Source: CBDCGJ01 sp965238305
GTDB taxonomy: Bacteria; Pseudomonadota; Alphaproteobacteria; GCA-2731375
Direction: 5' to 3'
DNA length: 64,000 bases
Assembly (NCBI GenBank): GCA_965238305.1
Contig: CBDEHK010000001.1
Span: forward strand, 2,480,001-2,544,000
Each line of letters begins with the position of its first letter. The first letter of the stretch is position 1. The position numbers and the translations under genes were made by a program. Of the stretch, positions 1-8,425 are shown piece after piece. Under the pieces are notes generated by a model, which was given only the letters and a program-made list of their open reading frames with translations, was not told the origin of the DNA and did no database searches.

Positions 1-1
1 C

Positions 2-823
2 GGAATGTTGTGTTTTGGTCAGGCGATGTTTTTTGGCGGCGGCGGCTACGTGATGGCGACAATTATGCTTGGCATGTGGGGCGATGGCTTCAGCCATAGT
101 TTGTTGGCCGTATTGGCGGCCCTAGTGTCAGCAGCGGCTTTTGCGGCTCTGTTGGGATATTTTTTGTTCTGGGGAAAGGGACTGTCCGGTGCTTATCTGG
201 CGGTTGTCACTTTGGCCATTGCCTATGTCCTGGAGCAGGGGGTAAAAAGCTGGTATGCGCTAGGTGGTGATAATGGCTTATCTGCGGTGCCGGCGCTGAG
301 CCTCGTTTTAGGGGATTGGCAGTATGAGTTTTGGCAGACGCTGCCACGATATTATCTGGTGTTGGTGGTTTGCGGGGCGGTCTATGTCTTTTTGGACCTG
401 CTGATCCGGTCGCCGTTTGGCGTGATCCTGACGGCGGTTCGCACGAACCCGGATCGCGCCATCTATTTGGGCTTTAATATATTTGCGGTCCGCCTGACTG
501 CATTTGTGATTGGCGCTGTAATCGCTGCTCTGTCGGGTGCGTTGTTTGTCTCCGTAGATGAATTTGCGTCGCCGACCTTGATTGGATTCACCTTGTCGAC
601 GGAGGTGTTGATTTGGGTGGCACTAGGTGGTCGGGAAATGCCTTTGGCGGCGTTTATCGCAGCAATCGTAATCCGGATCGTAGAAAGCTATCTCTCAGAA
701 TTATTGGGTGCCTATTGGATATTGGCGCTGGGTAGTTTGCTGATGGCCTCGGTTGTATTGTTACCGAAGGGATTGATCGCGTCACCGATTGGATTAATCC
801 AATCGCGGCGCCAATCGCGTTAG
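2..823 (+). CDS. LivM-type ABC transporter permease, 5' end cut off by the window
   Basis: This is an inner-membrane permease of the branched-chain amino-acid (HAAT/LIV) ABC transporter family, LivM side. The frame is open to the window edge, and the first visible residues (CFGQAMFFGGGGYV) match the conserved LivM 'S-G-x-x-x-FFGxGAY' stretch, so about 40-60 N-terminal residues are probably missing. Several hydrophobic helices follow, with the EAA-like loop near 'AVRTNPDRAIYLGFN' (where the ATPase docks). The C-terminus ends in 'PKGLIASPIG', a usual LivM ending. It is not part of the complete transporter that begins at 2820, which has its own LivM. The last 30 bases overlap the convergent DUF2336 gene. 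The substrate cannot be read from the sequence. Confidence 0.85.
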   Translation, partial: GMLCFGQAMFFGGGGYVMATIMLGMWGDGFSHSLLAVLAALVSAAAFAALLGYFLFWGKGLSGAYLAVVTLAIAYVLEQGVKSWYALGGDNGLSAVPALSLVLGDWQYEFWQTLPRYYLVLVVCGAVYVFLDLLIRSPFGVILTAVRTNPDRAIYLGFNIFAVRLTAFVIGAVIAALSGALFVSVDEFASPTLIGFTLSTEVLIWVALGGREMPLAAFIAAIVIRIVESYLSELLGAYWILALGSLLMASVVLLPKGLIASPIGLIQSRRQSR

Positions 824-1894
824 TAGGGCCTCTGGATTGGCGGTTTCGATGTCTGGAAATTCTTCGCGAAAATATTCGACAAGTTGGTAGCGATAAGCCG
901 TGGCCATATCCTCTGCTGCGCTTGCCATGACATTGTGGATTACATGAGCCGCAGTTTCGATCAGCTCTGCCATCGCTAAAGGTAAGCAGGCGGCTTTACA
1001 CAATGAAGCTATAGCAAGATTGCCTCGATCCTCCATCAGCGCGCGAATATTGTGGGTCGGCACGCCGGCGCGTTTGGCTATGGCGGCTTGGAAAAATGGC
1101 AGGTCACCAGTGTAAAGTGCGCGCAGAACAAGTGTCGGGGTCAGTCGGTCATTCAAGTCAAGATGTTGAATTAGTTGCTGTAGCGCCATTTGATCTTGCT
1201 CATTCGCCGTTAGACTTAGAGTTGCAGCTTCGCGACCGAACAGGACAAGTTGATTTGTTAATTGCGGCGGCAAGTTGGTGTCTTCCTTCAGCGTCTGGCG
1301 AATGCTTTCCGACACAGCGACGATCAAGCGTTCCGCGACGGCAGCAGGGATCGCCGGTCGGCTCGCCATACCGGTCATGACTAGCTCGCTGGTTGCGTAT
1401 TTCTCAATCACTTTATAGGACGTGTCGTTGGAAATCTTAGCCCCATGGTTGCGTACCAATGTGTTTACAACTCTCTCGTTGCCATATTCGACCAGGGAAT
1501 CGGAGACCACTTCCGAGACGTGGTTGCGGCTGGCTATGGTTTGCTGCCAGGCTTCAGCCTGCTCACTGACCAGCTTGACCAACTCTTCGTCGCTAAACAC
1601 TTCTGAAGCTTCCAGTAGCGGTAGCGCCACTTCGGAAACGTCTTCAGCCAAAGAGACCGCAATATCGCTTGGCACATTTGGGTTGTTGCGTAATCCTTCG
1701 GACAGCGCCAGCCGCACACCTACTTCTGCGTCAGTCAGCAAAAGTCGGAAAATTGCTTCGGCGATTTCCCGGCCGGTTTCTGTCAGTTCCGCCTCACCGA
1801 ATTGTTCGGTAACTGCGACGGCCGTTTCGATACGCGCGTCTGGCGATTGTTCGTCGGTTAATCGTTGAACTAAATCGCCGGTCAAATTTGCCAT
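794..1894 (-). CDS. DUF2336 domain protein
   Basis: A 366-residue soluble, helical, acidic protein with repeated alpha-helical (HEAT-like) units and no signal peptide. The opening and the 'LRLALSEGL..NPNVPSDIAVSLAED' type pattern fit DUF2336, a family common in alphaproteobacteria; its function is not established. The ATG start has a good GGAGAA ribosome site six bases upstream. It sits opposite the surrounding transporter genes, its 3' end overlapping the upstream permease. GST lies upstream on the same strand with an 85-base gap, so they may or may not be cotranscribed. Confidence 0.75.
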   Translation of the reverse strand: MANLTGDLVQRLTDEQSPDARIETAVAVTEQFGEAELTETGREIAEAIFRLLLTDAEVGVRLALSEGLRNNPNVPSDIAVSLAEDVSEVALPLLEASEVFSDEELVKLVSEQAEAWQQTIASRNHVSEVVSDSLVEYGNERVVNTLVRNHGAKISNDTSYKVIEKYATSELVMTGMASRPAIPAAVAERLIVAVSESIRQTLKEDTNLPPQLTNQLVLFGREAATLSLTANEQDQMALQQLIQHLDLNDRLTPTLVLRALYTGDLPFFQAAIAKRAGVPTHNIRALMEDRGNLAIASLCKAACLPLAMAELIETAAHVIHNVMASAAEDMATAYRYQLVEYFREEFPDIETANPEALLTRLAPRLD

Positions 1895-1979
1895 GTTAGA
1901 TTCTCCAGCTCAATCGAACTCTCTTAAGAACGATGCTAAAGAATATGCCCCAGAACAAGTTAACGTCGGCTTACCAAAA

Positions 1980-2597
1980 TCAGGTTATTGGTATCATCAC
2001 GTGATCGCGGTAAGGCATGCGTGTACACAGATTTTCGTAATATTGCCTGAGATGTGGATAGTCCGATTTTTTGATATCCAGGCCATACCAGCGGTATGCG
2101 GCGGCTCCCATCGGGAAATCGGCCATCGTCATGTTGTCTCCTACCAGAAAAGCCTTATTTTCAAGCTGTTTGTCAACTAGACCGAACAGCCGATCTAACT
2201 CGGCACCATCGCGCTGAATTTGGGCATTGTCGCGGTCCGCTTCCGCCGTGCGTATCAAGCCCCAAAAAACTGGCGTAAAGACTGTGGTTAAGGTTCCCAA
2301 CATCCAATCCATCCAGCGATCTGCTAACGATCGGATGGCCGGATCTTCGGGCCATAGGTCACCGGCTTGGTATTTTGCGCAAAGATAACGGACGATGCTG
2401 TGGCTCTCCCATATCGTGGTTTCGCCATCGATCAGAACTGGAACTCGACCATTAGGATTAAGCTCAAGAAACCAGACTTCATCGTTGCCGCCGAACGTCC
2501 CACCAATGTCTTGGCGCTCCACTTCAAGGCCAAGTTCCGCCGCACACCACATCGCCTTCTGGACGTTTATCGAATTGTTTCGACCCAATATTTTCAT
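1980..2597 (-). CDS. Glutathione S-transferase family protein
   Basis: A 205-residue cytosolic GST. It has an N-terminal thioredoxin-like domain (residues 1-80) with the glutathione-binding 'NGRVPVL' cis-proline segment and the 'ESHSIVRYL' Glu/Ser motif, followed by an all-helical C-terminal domain with the 'MTMADF' N-capping box. It probably conjugates or reduces small electrophiles; the substrate is unknown. GTG and ATG starts 3-8 codons upstream are possible, but an AGGAAA ribosome site nine bases before this ATG favours the start given. It lies between two LIV transporter segments on the opposite strand. Confidence 0.85.
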   Translation of the reverse strand: MKILGRNNSINVQKAMWCAAELGLEVERQDIGGTFGGNDEVWFLELNPNGRVPVLIDGETTIWESHSIVRYLCAKYQAGDLWPEDPAIRSLADRWMDWMLGTLTTVFTPVFWGLIRTAEADRDNAQIQRDGAELDRLFGLVDKQLENKAFLVGDNMTMADFPMGAAAYRWYGLDIKKSDYPHLRQYYENLCTRMPYRDHVMIPIT

Positions 2598-2726
2598 GCT
2601 ATTCATTTTCCTATCCACCACCGAATTTGATCAAGAATATGTGTTGAAATAAGTCATATTTGATTGATGCTAAATTAAGACCATTGCATTAATTGTAAAT
2701 GATCTTCATTATCTGCGACGAATATT

Positions 2727-2754
2727 TTGACGAATATAACCAACAAATTATAAA
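2727..2754 (+). promoter_or_regulatory. Probable sigma-70 promoter of the liv operon
   Basis: TTGACG at 2727-2732 and TATAAA at 2749-2754 are separated by 16 bases in an AT-rich stretch. Transcription would start near 2761, giving a leader of about 60 bases before livG. Two direct copies of GACGAATA (2717 and 2729, 12 bases apart) overlap the -35 region, and a third lies at 2784; these could bind a regulator, but nothing else supports that. Confidence 0.5.
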
Positions 2755-2819
2755 AACAAATGGTGGTTCGTTTGACTGACGGGGACGAATAAGGGGTCGA
2801 TTTACGTGAAGGTACAGTT

Positions 2820-3614
2820 GTGAGTGGCGCGGATATGGCCGGTAATGGCGGCGCGCTGTTGGAAGTAGATAACGTTATTGTCAGATTTGGCGGTATCGTC
2901 GCCCTGGATGGCGTTACTTTCGATATGAAAAAAGGTGACATTGTCGGCTTGATCGGTCCCAACGGTGCCGGTAAGACGACCTGCTTCAATTGTCTAAGCC
3001 GACTTTACACACCCAATGAAGGTGATGTGCGCTACGAGGGAAAGTCAATACTGGGCCTGCCGCCGCACAAAATCGCCGAAATCGGTATTGGCCGGACGTT
3101 CCAGAATTTGGCTTTGTTCTCGACCATGAGCGTTCTGGACAATGTCATGATCGGCGGCCATTCCGTCACCAAAAGCGATTTCTTATCCAATGCACTGCGT
3201 CTGCCCTGGACCCGCAAAGAGGAAAATCGGCTTGAGGAGACGGCGTGGCAATTGTTGGAGTACCTCGATTTGCAACAGTATGCCTATCATAATGTTGCCG
3301 GATTGCCTTTTGGCACTCAAAAACGGGTCGAAATTGCTCGGGCGCTCTCTAGTGATCCAAAAGTCCTCTTGTTGGACGAACCCGCTGGCGGCCTCAACCA
3401 CGAAGAGGTTGAAGCGTTAGGGGATTTGATCAAGCAAATTCGCGACGATCGGCACATCACAATTTTACTTGTCGAGCATCATATGAGTTTGGTGATGAGC
3501 GTTTCTGACAAAGTCGTTGCCATGGATTTTGGACGTAAGATATCTGAAGGCACGCCAGCAGAAGTACAGGCCGACCCGGAAGTCATCAAAGCGTATCTCG
3601 GGACGGGTGAGTAG
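2820..3614 (+). CDS. livG: LIV-type ABC transporter ATP-binding protein LivG
   Basis: A 264-residue ATPase subunit that powers a branched-chain amino-acid-type importer at the inner membrane. It shows Walker A 'GPNGAGKTT' (about residue 41), the LivG-specific 'GIGRTFQN' segment, a diverged signature region 'LPFGTQKRVEIARAL', Walker B 'LLLDEPAGGLN' and the switch His in 'LLVEHHM'. The LSGGQ signature is replaced by 'LPFGTQ', as is usual for LivG. The GTG start is preferred because GAAGG lies seven bases upstream; an ATG five codons later has no good site. First gene of livGFHM plus binding protein; livF starts two bases after its stop. Confidence 0.93.
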   Translation: MSGADMAGNGGALLEVDNVIVRFGGIVALDGVTFDMKKGDIVGLIGPNGAGKTTCFNCLSRLYTPNEGDVRYEGKSILGLPPHKIAEIGIGRTFQNLALFSTMSVLDNVMIGGHSVTKSDFLSNALRLPWTRKEENRLEETAWQLLEYLDLQQYAYHNVAGLPFGTQKRVEIARALSSDPKVLLLDEPAGGLNHEEVEALGDLIKQIRDDRHITILLVEHHMSLVMSVSDKVVAMDFGRKISEGTPAEVQADPEVIKAYLGTGE

Positions 3615-3616
3615 CC

Positions 3617-4327
3617 ATGGCGATTTTGGAAGTTAAAAATCTCGAAGCCTTTTACGGCCCGACAAAAGCGTTGCACGGCATCGAGTTCGAGTTGGAAGAT
3701 GGCGGTATTACCACCATTCTTGGCGCCAACGGTGCCGGCAAGACGACGACGCTACGATCAATTTGCGCCATGGTCCGCACCGAAGGCAGCATGATTTATG
3801 ACGGTACCGAACTAAACGGCAAGTCAACGGAAGCTGTGGCGGCGATGTCAATCGCCCATGTCCCGGAGGGGCGCGGCACTTTTGTTCGTGAAACGACGGA
3901 AGAAAACCTTCAACTGGGCGCCTATACCCGCAACGACAAGGCCGGCGTGCAGCAGGATATGGAGCGTGTTTACAGTTATTTTCCGCGCCTGAAAGAACGG
4001 CGAAATCAGCAAGCCGGCACGTTGAGTGGCGGCGAACAGCAAATGTTGGCAGTGGGGCGGGCCATGATGATGCGCCCAAGATTGATGTTATTGGATGAAC
4101 CTTCATTTGGTCTGGCGCCTATTTTGGTTAAGGAGTTATTTGACATCCTGCGCGACATCAACAAAAGCGAAAACGTGAGCATGTTGTTGGTAGAACAAAA
4201 TGCAAATTTGGCACTGGGATTAGCGGATCACGCCTATCTGCTGGAAACCGGGCGGGTCGTTTTGTCGGGGACGTCAGAAGAGATTCAAAGTGATACGTCC
4301 GTCCGTGAATCCTATCTGGGTTATTAG
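3617..4327 (+). CDS. livF: LIV-type ABC transporter ATP-binding protein LivF
   Basis: The second ATPase of the importer, 236 residues. Walker A is 'GANGAGKTT', the signature 'LSGGEQQMLAVGRAMM' is intact, Walker B is 'LMLLDEPSFGLAP', and 'LLVEQNA' supplies the switch region. The 'VPEGRGTF' segment is characteristic of LivF and not LivG. It directly follows livG and precedes livH by 19 bases, so it is cotranscribed and expected to pair with LivG on LivH/LivM. Confidence 0.93.
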   Translation: MAILEVKNLEAFYGPTKALHGIEFELEDGGITTILGANGAGKTTTLRSICAMVRTEGSMIYDGTELNGKSTEAVAAMSIAHVPEGRGTFVRETTEENLQLGAYTRNDKAGVQQDMERVYSYFPRLKERRNQQAGTLSGGEQQMLAVGRAMMMRPRLMLLDEPSFGLAPILVKELFDILRDINKSENVSMLLVEQNANLALGLADHAYLLETGRVVLSGTSEEIQSDTSVRESYLGY

Positions 4328-4346
4328 GTGCAGAGGTAGATAATTA

Positions 4347-5225
4347 ATGGAACTGTTTTTCCAACAAGTGCTAGGTGGCCTCGCGACGGGTGGTATTTAT
4401 GCCTGCCTGGCCCTTGCCGTAGTGATGATTTATCAGGCGATTGATCACTTCAATTTTGCTCAAGGGGAAATGGCGACTTTCTCCACCTTCGTCTGCTGGC
4501 AGTTGATTTTTTGGGGGGTCGATTATTGGCTGGCGTTCGGAATTACTCTGATCTTGTCTTTTGTGGCCGGCGTGGTAATCGAGCGGGTTATCTTCAAGCC
4601 GCTTAAAAACGCGCCGATCCTGAGCCATGTGATCGTGTTTATCGCCTTGTTCTCGGTCTTCAACAGTGTGGCCGGGTTTATCTGGGATTTCACCATCAAG
4701 TCGATGCCCAGCCCATTTCCGACAGAATCATTGTTTGGCAACAAAATGATCGGCATGCACGAAACGGGTATGATCGGTGTCACGGTGGTGATGTTGGCGC
4801 TGATTTTTTTGTTTTTCCGTTATACAAAAATTGGTTTGGCCATGCGTGCCGCCGCCGGCAACCCGGTCTCGGCCCGCTTGGTCGGCGTGAATGTCGGCTG
4901 GATGCTGGCCCTCGGCTGGGGGTTAGCGGCGTCTGTCGGGGCGGTGGGTGGCATCATGATTGCCCCAATCGTTTTCCTGGATCCAAGTATGATGCTTGGT
5001 ATCCTGCTTTATGGCTTCGCTGGTGCCGTCGTTGGCGGATTGTCCAGCCCCGGAGGCGCGGTCTTGGGCGGTTTCCTGGTTGGTGTTATCGAAAACCTGA
5101 TGGGGACATTCGTCCCCTTCATCGGCACGCAATTGAAACTGTCGGTCGCCTTGCTTCTCATCGTCATCGTTTTGTTAGTTCGGCCAGCCGGTTTGTTCGG
5201 CCGGGTCGTGGTCAGCCGGGTGTAG
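4347..5225 (+). CDS. livH: LIV-type ABC transporter permease LivH
   Basis: A 292-residue inner-membrane permease with about eight hydrophobic helices. The N-terminus 'GGLATGGIYACLALAVVMIYQA' and the following 'NFAQGEM' are hallmark LivH features (start of the family and the first conserved loop). The 'MRAAAGNPVSARLVGVNV' cytoplasmic loop is the EAA-like ATPase contact. It ends with 'LLVRPAGLFGRVVV'. An AGAGG ribosome site precedes the ATG. It pairs with LivM, which starts four bases after its stop. Confidence 0.93.
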   Translation: MELFFQQVLGGLATGGIYACLALAVVMIYQAIDHFNFAQGEMATFSTFVCWQLIFWGVDYWLAFGITLILSFVAGVVIERVIFKPLKNAPILSHVIVFIALFSVFNSVAGFIWDFTIKSMPSPFPTESLFGNKMIGMHETGMIGVTVVMLALIFLFFRYTKIGLAMRAAAGNPVSARLVGVNVGWMLALGWGLAASVGAVGGIMIAPIVFLDPSMMLGILLYGFAGAVVGGLSSPGGAVLGGFLVGVIENLMGTFVPFIGTQLKLSVALLLIVIVLLVRPAGLFGRVVVSRV

Positions 5226-5229
5226 TTTT

Positions 5230-6255
5230 ATGTCTGTGGATATCATATACTCAAAACAGCGCGATGTGCATCCGCTTGAAGCCAATACGCTTTTTGGCAT
5301 AAAGCTTGGTCGGTGGAATATTATCGGAATTGCGGCCTTTCTTGTGGTGGCATTTTCGTTACCGTTCGTTGTGGAAGACTACACAACGTTCCAGTTCACC
5401 CGCGCGGGTATTTTGGCGATAGCGATTGTCGGGCTCTCGCTATTGACTGGGTTTAATGGGCAGTTTTCCTTAGGGCACAGCGCCTTTTTCGCCCTTGGCG
5501 CCTATACAACAGCCATCATGATGGATCAGGGGGGATTTTCGTTCTATGCGACGATTATCCCATCTGCGGTGTTTTGTTTTGTCGCCGGATTTCTGTTTGG
5601 ACTGCCGGCCTTGCGATTGGAGGGACTGTATCTGGCGCTAGCGACATTCGCACTGGCCACGGCGACACCGCAAATCCTAAAATACGATAAGCTGGAGCAC
5701 TGGACCGGCGGTGTGCAGGGGATCGACTTGTTGCGGCCGGACCCGCCGGTGGACTGGCTTAACCCGGATCAGTATTTTTATTACTTCTGCCTGATCATCA
5801 TGTTGATATTGTTTTTCTGTGCCTGGAGCCTGGTCAATAGCCGCAGCGGTCGAGCCATCATGTCAATCCGGGATAATCCGTTATCGTCAAAGACCATGGG
5901 CGTGAATGGTGCAATGTACAAATCCCTAACTTTTGGCGTCAGCGCGCTATTTACCGGCGTCGCCGGTTCTCTTGATGCCGTCGCTATTGAGTTTGTGGCG
6001 CCGGATAGTTTCACGTTCTTGCTCGCAGTATCGCTGCTAGTGGGGCTGGTTGTTGGTGGTGTGGCCTCGATCCCAGGTGCTTTGTTTGGCGCCATCTTCA
6101 TCCTTTTCATTCCCAATGTTGCTGAGGAAATATCGAAGGGCTTGTCTTGGGCGGTTTACGGTGCGTTTCTAATTCTGGCGGTCTATGTGATGCCGAGTGG
6201 TGCCGCCGGATTAGTTCGCCTGCTGATTGGCAAACTGGTTAAGAGAAGAGAATAA
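5230..6255 (+). CDS. livM: LIV-type ABC transporter permease LivM
   Basis: A 341-residue inner-membrane permease, second membrane half of the importer. An N-terminal extension of about 35 residues precedes the helices. The conserved 'NGQFSLGHSAFFALGAYT' segment lies near residue 75-92, and 'SIRDNPLSSKTMGVN' is the ATPase docking loop. It is a full-length relative of the truncated permease at the start of the window, so the region holds parts of two separate LIV systems. The ribosome site is weak, which suggests translational coupling to livH. Confidence 0.92.
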   Translation: MSVDIIYSKQRDVHPLEANTLFGIKLGRWNIIGIAAFLVVAFSLPFVVEDYTTFQFTRAGILAIAIVGLSLLTGFNGQFSLGHSAFFALGAYTTAIMMDQGGFSFYATIIPSAVFCFVAGFLFGLPALRLEGLYLALATFALATATPQILKYDKLEHWTGGVQGIDLLRPDPPVDWLNPDQYFYYFCLIIMLILFFCAWSLVNSRSGRAIMSIRDNPLSSKTMGVNGAMYKSLTFGVSALFTGVAGSLDAVAIEFVAPDSFTFLLAVSLLVGLVVGGVASIPGALFGAIFILFIPNVAEEISKGLSWAVYGAFLILAVYVMPSGAAGLVRLLIGKLVKRRE

Positions 6256-6351
6256 TTGTTGACGTTGTTTGTTATTATTGGAACCATAGACGTGGATATC
6301 AAGGTGCCGATAGAGCATCGAGCTATTACCCATCAACAGAGGAGACGAATT

Positions 6352-7575
6352 ATGATCCGAATTTCAAAATTACTGGTGTCAGCAACGGCGATAACCGCCG
6401 TCGCGTTGACCGCCGGATTGGCAAACGCGGGAGGCATGTATGGGCCAGGCGCTTCCGATACCGAAATCAAAATTGGTAATACCAACCCTTATAGTGGCCC
6501 GGTTTCGGGTTACAGCGTAATTGGTAAATCCATCGCCGCGTATTTCCAGGAAATCAACGATCGTGGTGGCATTAATGGTCGTAAAATCAATTTTGTTAGT
6601 GTTGATGATGGCTACAGCCCACCGAAAACCAAAGAACAATTTCGCCGTTTGGTTGAAAAAGAAAAAGTTCTGTTGATATTTCAATCGCTTGGTACACCAA
6701 CCAACTCGGCTGTTCATAAATATGTAAATCGCAAGAAAGTGCCACATCTTTTTGTGGCGACCGGCGCGGCTAAATGGGGTCAACCTGAGAAATTCCCGTG
6801 GACCATGGGGTATCAGCCAGATTATCAAACCGCTGGTAAAATCTATGGCAATTACATAATGAAAAATGCGCCGAAGGGTAAAGTCGGCATCTTGTACCAA
6901 AATGATGACTACGGGAAAGACTATGTCATCGGCATGAAATTGGCGATGGGCGACAAATTCGACAAAATGGTTGTCGCACAACAAAGTTACGAAGTGACGG
7001 ATCCAACCGTTGATAGCCAAATTGTGAACTTACGGGCCAGCGGCGCGGATGTTTTCTACAATGTGTCGGTGCCGAAATTTGCGGCTCAGGCGATCAAGAA
7101 GTCCTATGATATCGGCTGGAAACCTTTGCATGTTCTAAACGACGTGTCGGCATCGATCCCAGCGACCATCAAACCTGCTGGGTTTGATAAATCGCAAGGC
7201 ATCGTAACGGCAAGTTACCTGATGGATCCGAATGATCCGCAGTGGCAGAGCCACAAGGAGCTTATCGCTTGGAAAGCGTTCATGAAGAAATATCAACCTG
7301 ATGCCGACATGGAAAATGTCAACAATGTTTACGGTTGGGCTGTTGCGCATGTGATGGAGCAAGTGCTGGTGCAGGCGGGCGACAATCTCACGCGCGAAAA
7401 CATCATGAAGCAAGCGGCAAGTCTTAATAATTTCCGCGTACCGGGCCTGTTGCCGGGCATCATGGCGAATACCAGCGCGACCGATTTCTATCCGCTGGAA
7501 CAAATGCAAATGATGCGTTTTAAAGACAAAGGCTGGGAATTATTTGGTGAAGTTATTGGCGCTGGCGGTTCCTAA
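6352..7575 (+). CDS. LIV-type ABC transporter periplasmic substrate-binding protein
   Basis: A 407-residue type I periplasmic binding protein (Leu/Ile/Val-binding family). A Sec signal peptide spans about residues 1-24 (basic MIRISK, hydrophobic core, cleavage after 'ANA'). The mature part starts with 'ASDTEIKIGNTNPYSGP', the usual entry to the ligand cleft, and contains 'GVSVDDGYSPPKT'-like and 'YQNDDYGKDY' motifs of this family. The ATG given has GGAGAC six bases upstream and starts the signal peptide; a longer in-frame TTG start would bury it. It is the last gene of the liv operon, 96 bases after livM and ahead of an intrinsic terminator. Proteins of this subgroup can bind amino acids, amides or aromatic acids, so the ligand is open. 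Confidence 0.9.
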   Translation: MIRISKLLVSATAITAVALTAGLANAGGMYGPGASDTEIKIGNTNPYSGPVSGYSVIGKSIAAYFQEINDRGGINGRKINFVSVDDGYSPPKTKEQFRRLVEKEKVLLIFQSLGTPTNSAVHKYVNRKKVPHLFVATGAAKWGQPEKFPWTMGYQPDYQTAGKIYGNYIMKNAPKGKVGILYQNDDYGKDYVIGMKLAMGDKFDKMVVAQQSYEVTDPTVDSQIVNLRASGADVFYNVSVPKFAAQAIKKSYDIGWKPLHVLNDVSASIPATIKPAGFDKSQGIVTASYLMDPNDPQWQSHKELIAWKAFMKKYQPDADMENVNNVYGWAVAHVMEQVLVQAGDNLTRENIMKQAASLNNFRVPGLLPGIMANTSATDFYPLEQMQMMRFKDKGWELFGEVIGAGGS

Positions 7576-7599
7576 AACAAACGAAGATAACTAAAGTAA

Positions 7600-7632
7600 G
7601 AGCCGCCGGTCACCCGGCGGCTCTTTTCTTTT
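7600..7632 (+). terminator. Intrinsic terminator of the liv operon
   Basis: A perfect 10-bp GC-rich stem (GAGCCGCCGG / CCGGCGGCTC) with a TCAC loop is followed directly by TTTTCTTTT. It ends the liv operon and lies ten bases before the TTG start of the enoyl-CoA hydratase, so that gene may depend on read-through or on a promoter overlapping this site. Confidence 0.93.
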
Positions 7633-7642
7633 GGAGGAAGAC

Positions 7643-8425
7643 TTGGAATACGAAACGATAAAACTAAGTCGGGATGGCCATATTGCCACTGCGACGATTG
7701 ATCGGCCAGGATCATTGAATGCCCTTAATTCGCAAGTATATCTCGATCTTATCGCCGTCGTCGACCTATTGGAAGCCGACGGACGTACCCGGACATTGGT
7801 GATCAAAGGCGGTGGCGACAAAGCATTTGTTGCCGGCGCCGATATCAAGGAAATGAGCGGCCAGGCACCAAATGCGCGGGATGATCGCAACTTTCTAGGC
7901 CGCGATGCCTTCGACCGTTTGCGCTGTTCCTCTTTGCCGGTGATTGCTTCGATCAATGGTTATGCGCTAGGTGGCGGGATGCTGTTGGCAATGAATTGTG
8001 ATATTCGCATTGCCGCAGACAGTGCGACTTTTGGTTATCCGGAAATCCGATTGGGAATTATCCCTGGCACCGGTGGCAGCGTCTTGATAGATCGCTTGAT
8101 CGGTCCGGGCGCGGCGCGCGCGATTTGTCTATTGGGCGAGCATTTTTCTGCTGAAGAGGCCCTGCGTGTGGGGATTGTCAACAAAGTTGTACCGAAAGCA
8201 GATTTGGCCACGGCAACCAAACAGGCAGCGGAGACCGTGGCGTCCTATAGCCCGGTCGCAGTGCGTGAAATGAAACGCGTCCTGAACGCTTCGATGGATC
8301 AGGATTTCCATAGCGCCCGACAAGTTGAGGTCGAGGCCCAAGCGGCTTGTTTTGCGAGCCAAGACCGCAAGGAAGGCATGCGAGCTTTCATCGAAAAGCG
8401 TGCGCCTATTTTTATTGGGCAATGA
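7643..8425 (+). CDS. Enoyl-CoA hydratase/isomerase (crotonase) family protein
   Basis: A 260-residue crotonase-fold enzyme that hydrates or isomerises an acyl-CoA double bond. The oxyanion-hole segments are 'KAFVAGADIKEM' (residues 61-72 region) and 'INGYALGGGMLLAMNCDIRIA'; 'FGYPEIRLGIIPGTGGSVLI' carries the usual catalytic Glu (E in PEIRLG) and a second acid position in GxxPGxGG. The start is TTG: GGAGG at 7633-7637 lies five bases upstream, which is better than the TTG overlapping the terminator at 7631. The stop overlaps the next gene's ATG (ATGA). Confidence 0.88.
   Translation: MEYETIKLSRDGHIATATIDRPGSLNALNSQVYLDLIAVVDLLEADGRTRTLVIKGGGDKAFVAGADIKEMSGQAPNARDDRNFLGRDAFDRLRCSSLPVIASINGYALGGGMLLAMNCDIRIAADSATFGYPEIRLGIIPGTGGSVLIDRLIGPGAARAICLLGEHFSAEEALRVGIVNKVVPKADLATATKQAAETVASYSPVAVREMKRVLNASMDQDFHSARQVEVEAQAACFASQDRKEGMRAFIEKRAPIFIGQ

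Noticed and set aside
6259..6290. TTGACG and CATAGA before the substrate-binding protein gene
   Set aside because: The spacing is 20 bases and the -10 is poor; operon read-through is simpler.
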